Below, one piece after another: positions 1-4,902 of a stretch of DNA of 5,184 nucleotides; within the stretch, counting starts at the first letter, position 1, and the number at the start of each line of letters is the position of its first letter. Both the position numbers and the translations under genes were made by a program. The stretch lies in the NCBI GenBank assembly GCA_003167475.1, contig PMTB01000173.1, positions 1 to 5,184 on the forward strand, in the 5' to 3' direction. Source of the DNA: a candidate division FCPU426 bacterium. GTDB lineage: Bacteria; Oederibacteriota; PGYV01; Palsa-1178. The notes under the pieces were generated by a model. That model did no database searches, was not told the DNA's origin, and saw only the letters and a list, made by a program, of their open reading frames with translations.

Positions 1-2985
1 TCCGATGACAACAATGGCCATAGGCACGCGCGTTTCCGCTCCCGGGCCGAGCGCCAGCGCCGGCGGTATTGCCGCGGCTATGGTGGCGGCCGAGGTCATG
101 ACTATGGGCCTCAACCTGATAGGGCAGGCCGTGAGCAGGGCGTTTTTGATGTCCATTCCTCCGTCGCGTTTCTGGTTTGTAAAATCAACCAGCAGGATGG
201 AATTCTTTTTCACGATTCCCATGAGAAGTATGACGCCTATCGCGCTGTACACATTCAGGCTTTTTCCGCTCAATGCCAGTGCTGTAAAGGCTCCGGTCAG
301 CGAGAACGGCAAAGCGAGCAGGACCGACAAAGGATGCACAAAACTGTTAAACTGAGCGCCAAGGACCATATACGCTACAAATATGCCGAGTATAAGCGCT
401 ATGTAAAGGCTGTTGAAAGAATCCCGGAACGTGCTTGAGCTCCCTGTGAAAGCCACCCTGTAACCGTCGGGCAGCATTTTTTTCGCCAGAACCTCAACCT
501 GCTTTAAAGCCTCGCCCTGCGACTTACCCGTGGCCACATTGGCAGAAATATGTATTGCCCTCTCCCTGTTTTCCCTTGTTATCGAGGTTACGGTGGGCTT
601 CTCAACCACGGTTACCACATTCCCGAGCCTGATGAGCTGACCCTGGTTGTTCCTCACAAATATCTTAAGTATGTTGTCTATGTCTTCCCTGTCCTTTTTT
701 TCAAGCTGGACCATGATATCGTAGCGCCTGCCGTTCTTTGTGAATTTTCCCGCGCGTATGCCGCCGTACTCGGCGTTAAGCGCGTCGCCTATTGTCTGCA
801 TTGATACAGCGTACCTGACGGCTTTTTCCCTGTCGGGCAATATAAGCGCCTCGGTCACCCCGAGTTTATAATCCGTGTCGGAATCCACCATAACCCCGCC
901 TTTATCCATCTCATCCTTCATATTGTCGCTCAATTCGGCAAGTTTGTCCCAATCCGGTCCGATGAGCATGAAATCAACCGGGCTTCCCTTCCCCGATGAA
1001 AAACCCGAAAGAGACGGGTCCTGTATGCCCACGGTTTTTACTCCGTCAATTTTTTTGATCTGCTTCCTCAGCATGTCGCCGAATTCCTTCTGGGAGATCT
1101 GCCTTTTTAGGTCCTTATCAACCGGTCTTTTTCCCTTATCCTTCATTGTAATGCTGATACTGCCCGTGCTTGAACTCGAACCGCCAACGCTTACAAAATA
1201 ACTTTCCACCTCGGGCCTTTGCTTTATGATATCCTCGGCCTGCCTGACCGCTGCGTCGGTTATAGATACCGACGAACCTGTCGCCACCTGTATTGTCACA
1301 CCGAGGCGCCCCTGGTCCTGACTGGGCACAAATTCCTTTTTTATGAACGCGAACAGCACCATTGAAACCGCGAATAAAATTACGGAAACAATAACGACCT
1401 TCCATCTGTTATCAAGGCAGACCTTAAGCAGTTTCAAATACCCGTCCCTCATCTTATCCATGGCGTCATCCATAAACGGCTTTCTCGAAGCTGTCCCATG
1501 GTGCTCGGAAAGGAATTGGGAGGCGTACATGGGTGTGAGCGTCAAGGCCCCGAGGAGCGATATCATTACGGCGGAAGTTATGGTAATGCCGAACTGGTAA
1601 AAATATTTTCCAACCACGCCTTTCATGAATATTACCGGCAGGAATATCGCGAGTATGGCAACGGTCGCGGCTATGGCGGCAAATGTTATCTCGCGGGACC
1701 CGTTCATGGCGGCATCCATCCTGGACGAGCCCTCTTCCTTGTGCCTTGATATGTTCTCCACCATCATGATGGCGTCGTCAACGACTATTCCGATAACCAG
1801 TGATAATCCAAGGAACGTGAATGTGTTCAATGTAAAACCGAACATTTTAATGACAAAAAACGCCCCGAATATGGACATAGGTATGGTCAGCGATACGTTC
1901 AACGCCGTCCCGAATGAACCCAGGAATATCCAGCAAACTATTGCGGTCAGTATCACGGAAAGAAGTATTATAAAATTCATATCATTGGCGGAATCTTCTA
2001 TGAACTTGGTCGTATCGAACCTGACTTCCAGTTTGGTGCCCTCAGGAAGTATTTTCTGAAGTTCCTTTACCTTTGCCTTGACCAGGTGCGCCACAGCCAC
2101 CGAATTCGAACCGGGTTGCTTGTAAATATTTATCCCGACTGCCGGGCCCTCCGGGGTCCTCGCAAGGCGGGTCGTGTCCTCAAGCCCGTCTTCAACCCTC
2201 GCAATATCGCCTATGTGGAGTTTCTTCCATATGGTGGAGCCCCTTCTTGAAGGTATTATTATTTTCGAGAATTCAACATCGCTCCCCGCTTCGCCGAGCA
2301 TACGAAGGCTTGTCTCGCGTTTTCCGTTATCGGTGAAACCGGCGGGGACCTCCTGGTGCCCGCTTGATATGGCGTTGACTATGTCATCGGGGGTTATCTC
2401 CTCTTTGTTCATTTTCACCGGGTCAAGCCATACGCGCAAAGACGGGTTTAAGAACCCGCTTAAATCAACCTGCGAAACTCCCGGTACGGCTGTAAAAGCG
2501 TCGTTGAGATGGTCCTTGGTGTATTCCATTATGAACCTCAGCGGCCTGTTGCCTGAAAAAGCAATGGTCACGATGGGCTGGTCATCCGGATTGTTTTTCG
2601 CTATCTCATAGGGGGTCACGTCATACGGCAGGTCCCTGCCTATACTGGTCATCTTTGCCTGTACTTCCTGGAGCGCCACGTCGATATTTTTATCAAGGTC
2701 AAAAGTTATGGTTATCCTGGAGCCGCCCCTCCTGGACTGCGAGGTTATCTCCTGCACGCCCTGCACTCCGAGCACTGCCTGCTCCACAAGGTCGGTCACC
2801 TGGGTCTCCACAACATCGGGTGAAGCGCCCGGCCAGTTTATGGAAAGCGAAAGGGTTGGCCAGTTCACATCAGGCATTTGGCTGACCCCTAGCCCGGTGT
2901 AAGCGATGGCGCCGAAAACAGTGATGCCGATAAAAAGCATCCAGGCCATGACAGGGTTCTTGATGGAAGCGTCTGATAAGGTCAT
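1..2985 (-). CDS. RND (HAE-1/AcrB-type) efflux transporter permease, 3'-truncated by window edge
   Basis: Inner-membrane proton/drug antiporter of a tripartite efflux pump. I read all 995 codons in one frame without a stop. TM1 is at about 13-32, followed by a large periplasmic loop opening with SQMPDVNWPTLSLS. TM2-TM6 span about 338-488. TM4 carries GIVVDDAIMMVEN, with D403/D404 matching the proton-relay aspartates of AcrB. TM7 is at about 529-548, the second periplasmic loop at about 550-855, and TM8-TM11 follow. TM10 has GIVKKNSILLVDF (K927 matches AcrB K940). RLRPIVMTS gives R957 and T964, matching AcrB R971/T978, so the proton relay appears complete. Related proteins are about 1030-1050 aa, so some 35-60 residues including most of TM12 are missing. 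A TAA directly precedes the ATG and a GGAGGG site lies 4 nt upstream. No adaptor or TolC gene is in view, so the substrate is unknown. A serine run (603-606) sits in the second loop. Family certain; subtype not. Confidence 0.97.
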   Translation of the reverse strand, partial: MTLSDASIKNPVMAWMLFIGITVFGAIAYTGLGVSQMPDVNWPTLSLSINWPGASPDVVETQVTDLVEQAVLGVQGVQEITSQSRRGGSRITITFDLDKNIDVALQEVQAKMTSIGRDLPYDVTPYEIAKNNPDDQPIVTIAFSGNRPLRFIMEYTKDHLNDAFTAVPGVSQVDLSGFLNPSLRVWLDPVKMNKEEITPDDIVNAISSGHQEVPAGFTDNGKRETSLRMLGEAGSDVEFSKIIIPSRRGSTIWKKLHIGDIARVEDGLEDTTRLARTPEGPAVGINIYKQPGSNSVAVAHLVKAKVKELQKILPEGTKLEVRFDTTKFIEDSANDMNFIILLSVILTAIVCWIFLGSFGTALNVSLTIPMSIFGAFFVIKMFGFTLNTFTFLGLSLVIGIVVDDAIMMVENISRHKEEGSSRMDAAMNGSREITFAAIAATVAILAIFLPVIFMKGVVGKYFYQFGITITSAVMISLLGALTLTPMYASQFLSEHHGTASRKPFMDDAMDKMRDGYLKLLKVCLDNRWKVVIVSVILFAVSMVLFAFIKKEFVPSQDQGRLGVTIQVATGSSVSITDAAVRQAEDIIKQRPEVESYFVSVGGSSSSTGSISITMKDKGKRPVDKDLKRQISQKEFGDMLRKQIKKIDGVKTVGIQDPSLSGFSSGKGSPVDFMLIGPDWDKLAELSDNMKDEMDKGGVMVDSDTDYKLGVTEALILPDREKAVRYAVSMQTIGDALNAEYGGIRAGKFTKNGRRYDIMVQLEKKDREDIDNILKIFVRNNQGQLIRLGNVVTVVEKPTVTSITRENRERAIHISANVATGKSQGEALKQVEVLAKKMLPDGYRVAFTGSSSTFRDSFNSLYIALILGIFVAYMVLGAQFNSFVHPLSVLLALPFSLTGAFTALALSGKSLNVYSAIGVILLMGIVKKNSILLVDFTNQKRDGGMDIKNALLTACPIRLRPIVMTSAATIAAAIPPALALGPGAETRVPMAIVVIG

Positions 2986-2989
2986 TTAA

Positions 2990-2995
2990 CCCTCC
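2990..2995 (-). promoter_or_regulatory. Ribosome binding site of the RND gene
   Basis: GGAGGG on the minus strand sits 4 nt before the ATG at 2985. With the in-frame TAA immediately before that ATG, it fixes the start codon. Confidence 0.85.
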
Positions 2996-3021
2996 GGAAT
3001 TGAATTTTTAGCATACAAATA

Positions 3022-3027
3022 ATTATA
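3022..3027 (-). promoter_or_regulatory. Candidate -10 box for the RND gene
   Basis: The minus strand reads TATAAT here, which would give a leader of about 30 nt before the RND start. No good -35 hexamer is seen 16-18 nt upstream, where the sequence is only T-rich. The promoter would therefore be weak or activator-dependent, or the match is chance in AT-rich DNA. Confidence 0.4.
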
Positions 3028-3102
3028 CAGGACGGACATCGCCATAAAATAAACTTTCTGTTAATTTTAACCGCCCTTTGGTACAAACACAAAACAATAT
3101 GA

Positions 3103-3121
3103 TGAATATATCACATATTCA
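3103..3121. promoter_or_regulatory. Operator-like dyad upstream of the RND gene
   Basis: Perfect 7-bp arms TGAATAT and ATATTCA are separated by 5 nt, a size and symmetry typical of sites bound by dimeric helix-turn-helix regulators. It lies about 75 bp upstream of the candidate -10 box at 3022-3027. It is AT-only apart from three positions, so chance occurrence is possible. No regulator gene is in view. Confidence 0.35.
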
Positions 3122-3226
3122 ATGAAGGTACAACATTAGACGGGGGGACAAACTGAAAAGTTCAATAATAAAAGGATAAAATCAGAATATTCCGATTAAT
3201 TGCCATGTCAGATTTTGCGCCAGACA

Positions 3227-3254
3227 AGCGGCTTTGCGCATTATATGCGCCGCT
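3227..3254. repeat. Bulged hairpin inside the repeat unit
   Basis: Outer arms AGCGGC (3227-3232) and GCCGCT (3249-3254) pair. Inside, GCAT (3238-3241) pairs with ATGC (3245-3248), leaving a 5-nt bulge. In an alternative fold GCGCAT pairs with ATGCGC across 3 nt. No T run follows on either strand, so it does not look like a terminator. Confidence 0.5.
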
Positions 3255-3267
3255 ACCAGCTTGGCAA
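3240..3267 (-). promoter_or_regulatory. Candidate sigma70-type promoter inside the repeat unit, facing the RND gene
   Basis: On the minus strand TTGCCA (3262-3267) is followed after 16 nt by TATAAT (3240-3245). This is a perfect -10 and a -35 matching the consensus at five of six positions. Transcription would start near 3233 and run about 250 nt before the RND ATG. The -10 lies within the bulged hairpin. It is the best promoter-like match in this noncoding region, but untested. Confidence 0.42.
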
Positions 3268-3273
3268 CGATTG

Positions 3274-3310
3274 TCAACCTGCTCAATCTGCTCTACTGCT
3301 CAACCTGCTC
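3274..3310. repeat. Degenerate 8-9-bp tandem repeat
   Basis: CTGCTC occurs four times at 3279, 3288, 3296 and 3305 (spacing 9, 8, 9). Most copies are followed by AAC or AAT, and the 11-mer TCAACCTGCTC occurs at both ends (3274-3284 and 3300-3310). On the minus strand this encodes the EQVEQ tail and the TAG stop of the response regulator, then continues past the stop. Confidence 0.6.
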
Positions 3311-3751
3311 CGTCAAATTTTGCTCAGGCAAAATTTGACCCCCTATTTCCTCTCCGCCGATCACGCGCACGCAGTTTCCGTACAAAATATCCTTGTCTAT
3401 GAATGCTTTCGCGCCGAAGCCGTAGCACTTGTTGATCTCTTTCTCATTCCCGGTGCCGGATACCACGATAATTTCGTAATAACGGTTTATTTTCATGCTG
3501 CCAATCTTTTGGAGAATTTCAAAACCATGCATCTTAGGCAAATACAGGTCGAGCAGGATAAGAAGCGGCTTTGATCCGCCCGTTCCGGTTTTTCCGCCGT
3601 AACTTAAGAATTCCAGCGCTTTTTCAGCGTCATTTATCCATAGTATGTGTTTTTCAGGATTGCATTTTTTAAAAGCCCTAATCAGCAGCCCGGCTTCCAT
3701 ATCATTGTCCTCAATAAGCAATATATCGGGTTCCATATCCTTGATAGCCAT
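3293..3751 (-). CDS. Stand-alone receiver (Rcp1-like response regulator) with an altered C-terminus
   Basis: A 152-aa single receiver domain that takes a phosphoryl group from a histidine kinase and signals by protein contact; no output domain is present. It opens with DILLIEDND, with acidic pocket E14/D15. The phosphoacceptor is D68 in LILLDLYLPKMHG, the switch residue is S98 in VVSGTGN, and K120 is the conserved lysine, here followed by D rather than the usual P. The stretch before the D68 strand is longer than in CheY, as is usual for Rcp1-like receivers. Expected helix 5 is not obvious: after K120 come only 17 residues before G138, and G138-Q152 are encoded by the repeat unit. The gene may be C-terminally truncated and resealed by that insertion. 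Start chosen for the GGAGG 5 nt upstream; an in-frame ATG at 3940 would overlap the previous gene by about 106 nt. Last gene of the cluster. Confidence 0.88.
   Translation of the reverse strand: MAIKDMEPDILLIEDNDMEAGLLIRAFKKCNPEKHILWINDAEKALEFLSYGGKTGTGGSKPLLILLDLYLPKMHGFEILQKIGSMKINRYYEIIVVSGTGNEKEINKCYGFGAKAFIDKDILYGNCVRVIGGEEIGGQILPEQNLTEQVEQ
3312..3339. repeat. Perfect 12-bp inverted repeat with 4-nt loop
   Basis: GTCAAATTTTGC (3312-3323) and its exact reverse complement (3328-3339) flank TCAG. The RNA form would be a strong hairpin. It lies inside the 3' end of the response-regulator frame, and neither side carries a T run, so it is not an intrinsic terminator. It could protect the 3' end of the mRNA or be the core of a mobile palindromic repeat. 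Confidence 0.85.
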
Positions 3752-3756
3752 GATAT

Positions 3757-3761
3757 CCTCC
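3757..3761 (-). promoter_or_regulatory. Ribosome binding site that sets the response-regulator start
   Basis: GGAGG on the minus strand lies 5 nt before the ATG at 3751. It favours this start over the longer in-frame reading from 3940. Confidence 0.75.
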
Positions 3762-3793
3762 GTATGTTTTTTTCGCACAAATTGCAGGTCTTG

Positions 3794-3814
3794 AAAAAGC
3801 CTTAACTCCAGGCT
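3794..3814 (-). terminator. Weak terminator- or attenuator-like hairpin between two cluster genes
   Basis: On the minus strand AGCCT (3810-3814) pairs with AGGCT (3798-3802) across a 7-nt loop and runs straight into a short T run (3794-3798). The stem is only 5 bp, so termination would be partial at best. It sits in the 83-nt gap after the coiled-coil gene, the largest gap within the cluster, and could lower expression of the final receiver. Confidence 0.3.
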
Positions 3815-3834
3815 CCAGTTACTCTTCCTTTCGC

Positions 3835-4176
3835 CTACCTTCCCCGCATCGCCCCGGAGAGCCTTGCCGCGCCGTAACCCAGGCCCGATATTTTGCCAGC
3901 GCCCGCGGTTATCGCCTGCCAGATGGCGGAATACCTGCATAATTCCTCGTTCTTTTTCGCCACTGTTTTAAGGGCGGCCTCGGTGCGCCTGAGTTTTTCT
4001 CCCTGTAATCCCAAAGCCTCCTGGCAGACAAGAAGTTCGTACGCCAGTTTTTCCTTTTTCAAGGCGCTTAAAGATATTCCGGAATCCCTCAACTTCTCTT
4101 TGACCTGTTTCTCAGCTTCGTAACGCAGCATCCCCGGCGCATCGACGGTTTCAATCGCGTTTTTCCCCATTTCCAT
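3835..4176 (-). CDS. Small coiled-coil protein resembling a PAS histidine-kinase linker
   Basis: A 113-aa soluble protein without a signal peptide or membrane segment. Residues about 17-80 are highly charged and helical with coiled-coil character. The part LAYELLVCQEALGLQ followed by GEKLRRTEAAL (44-69) resembles the helical stretch that precedes PAS domains in many sensor kinases, recalled as ELQVHQIELEMQNEELRRTQ-like. No PAS, HisKA or ATPase domain follows; instead the last 30 residues are rich in Gly and Ala and end in RGR. It may be the leftover N-terminus of a decayed kinase or an independent small partner of the two flanking receivers. It begins 17 nt after the upstream response-regulator stop, with AGGAGGGA 4 nt before the ATG. 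No kinase remnants were seen in the other frames downstream. That it is a real gene is likely; its function is unknown. Confidence 0.72.
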   Translation of the reverse strand: MEMGKNAIETVDAPGMLRYEAEKQVKEKLRDSGISLSALKKEKLAYELLVCQEALGLQGEKLRRTEAALKTVAKKNEELCRYSAIWQAITAGAGKISGLGYGAARLSGAMRGR

Positions 4177-4193
4177 GACATCCCTCCTGATTT

Positions 4194-4586
4194 TTATGTT
4201 GTTTCAATCTGTTTTATGGTGTCCAAAAGTCTCATGATACCAAACGGTTTTTTAATCACCGCTTCCGCCGAGTTCAGAATTTCCATTTCCTTTGCCGGGA
4301 CTATGCCGGTTTCACCCGGGTATTCAACATCCATCAGGCTGGCTGTGACGACGACAACCTTGGCCGGTATATTTTCCGACTTGATCTGCCTCAACACATC
4401 ATATCCGGTCATCACCGGCATCTTCAGGTCGAGTATCACAAGCGGTATTCCCTCCTGCCTGATGAGCCTCATGGCTTCCATGCCGTCCCCGGCTGTCCAG
4501 GCCTCATAGCCTTCGCTCCTGAGGATCTCCGAGACTTCTTCGCGCATTTCCGCGTCGTCGTCGGCGATCAGGATCCTTTTGCTCAT
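4194..4586 (-). CDS. Single-domain response regulator (CheY-like) with an extended beta4-beta5 segment
   Basis: A 130-aa receiver with no output domain. The acidic pocket is D9-D11 in ILIADDDAEMR, the phosphoacceptor is D53 in LVILDLKMPVMTGYDVL, the switch residue is T81 in VVVVTAS, and K113-P114 is the conserved lysine and proline. All active-site positions are present, so phosphorylation should be possible. The distance from T81 to K113 is 32 residues against 22 in CheY (T87 to K109), so about 10 extra residues lie between strands 4 and 5, the face receivers use for partner contact. Its ATG overlaps the TGA of the preceding spoVG gene (ATGA, 4583-4586), and no strong ribosome site lies just upstream, which suggests translational coupling. 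Partner kinase and target are not in view. Confidence 0.93.
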   Translation of the reverse strand: MSKRILIADDDAEMREEVSEILRSEGYEAWTAGDGMEAMRLIRQEGIPLVILDLKMPVMTGYDVLRQIKSENIPAKVVVVTASLMDVEYPGETGIVPAKEMEILNSAEAVIKKPFGIMRLLDTIKQIETT

Positions 4587-4873
4587 TGCGCCATTGATCC
4601 CATTACCTGCCGCATGGACAGGAATTTATCAAGGACCTTTTCCTCAATGCCCCTGCGCATGTCGGAATTAAGCGGGTGGGCGATATCCCTGAACATGCCG
4701 TCCGCCGATTTTTTACCCGGCATTACCACAAAAAGCCCGTCTTTACCGTCTATCACCTGCAGACCCCTGACCACAAAAGCGCTGTCAAATGTTATGCTCG
4801 CGTAAGCCTTAAGCTTTTTTTCCTCAATACCGTCCGCCATCCTCGGGAAAACCTTGACATCCGTAATCTCCAT
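4583..4873 (-). CDS. spoVG: SpoVG family nucleic-acid-binding regulator (complete copy)
   Basis: A 96-aa protein of the SpoVG family, first known for septation and sporulation in Bacillus and shown in other bacteria to be a site-specific DNA- and RNA-binding regulator. Hallmarks in order are MEITDVKVFPR at the N-terminus, LKAYASITFD (21-30), FVVRGLQVIDG (33-43), GLFVVMP (46-52) and the signature DGMFRDIAHPLN (58-69). A helical C-terminus with KVLDKF (79-84) follows. Length is normal for the family. GGAGG lies 5 nt before the ATG, preceded by a run of nine A. It follows a second spoVG copy after 29 nt and overlaps the next receiver gene by 4 nt. In an organism with an efflux-type envelope a sporulation role is unlikely; a regulator of gene expression is the better guess. 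Confidence 0.97.
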   Translation of the reverse strand: MEITDVKVFPRMADGIEEKKLKAYASITFDSAFVVRGLQVIDGKDGLFVVMPGKKSADGMFRDIAHPLNSDMRRGIEEKVLDKFLSMRQVMGSMAQ

Positions 4874-4902
4874 TTTACCCTCCTAATTTTTTTTTGGCCG
4901 CT

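Larger units (their letters stand above)
2986..3292. other. Noncoding region between the response-regulator gene and the RND gene
   Basis: About 300 bases hold no credible gene on either strand; open frames here are short, lack ribosome sites and have no recognisable product. The left two thirds (2996-3206) are AT-rich and contain a TATAAT box and a 19-bp dyad. The right part (3207-3292) is most of a repeat-like unit that continues into the response-regulator gene. No GC-rich stem followed by a T run is seen on the minus strand, so I find no intrinsic terminator for the upstream cluster. Read-through from that cluster into the pump gene is possible. Confidence 0.7.
3207..3339 (-). repeat. Repeat-like unit with near-perfect 12-bp inverted ends (MITE- or REP-like)
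   Basis: The left end is GTCAGATTTTGC (3207-3218) and the right end is GCAAAATTTGAC (3328-3339); they are inverted copies matching at 11 of 12 positions. A third copy, GTCAAATTTTGC (3312-3323), sits next to the right end and forms a hairpin with it. Between the ends lie a degenerate 9-bp tandem repeat, a second hairpin and a promoter-like pair. No reading frame is inside and no clear target-site duplication is seen. The unit overlaps the last 15 codons and stop of the response-regulator gene. A non-autonomous mobile repeat or a palindromic extragenic repeat cluster are both possible; copy number in the genome is unknown. Confidence 0.5.

Noticed and set aside
5..2902. Many plus-strand and alternate-frame open readings across the left 2.9 kb
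   Set aside because: They are antisense or off-frame shadows of the RND gene, which reads unbroken for 995 codons; their products are low-complexity and lack ribosome sites.
3274..3310. The short tandem repeat as a CRISPR array
   Set aside because: Units are 8-9 bp with no spacers; CRISPR repeats are about 24-40 bp with unique spacers of similar size.
3312..3339. The perfect hairpin as a rho-independent terminator
   Set aside because: The stem is AT-rich, no T run follows on either strand, and it lies within the reading frame before the stop.
3200..3574. Plus-strand open readings over the repeat unit and receiver 3' end
   Set aside because: They are antisense to a receiver with a clear active site, are partly repeat sequence and have no recognisable product.
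3293..3940. A 215-aa version of the receiver starting at 3940
   Set aside because: The extra 63 residues look nothing like a domain, overlap the coiled-coil gene, and the GGAGG at 3757-3761 points to the 3751 start.
4216..4805. Plus-strand open readings opposite the CheY-like receiver and spoVG
   Set aside because: Both are mirror shadows of strongly recognised minus-strand genes.
4887..4895. Run of nine A (coding strand) before spoVG as a slippage or frameshift site
   Set aside because: It is in the 29-nt gap between genes, ahead of the ribosome site, so it cannot alter a reading frame; it may simply favour ribosome access.
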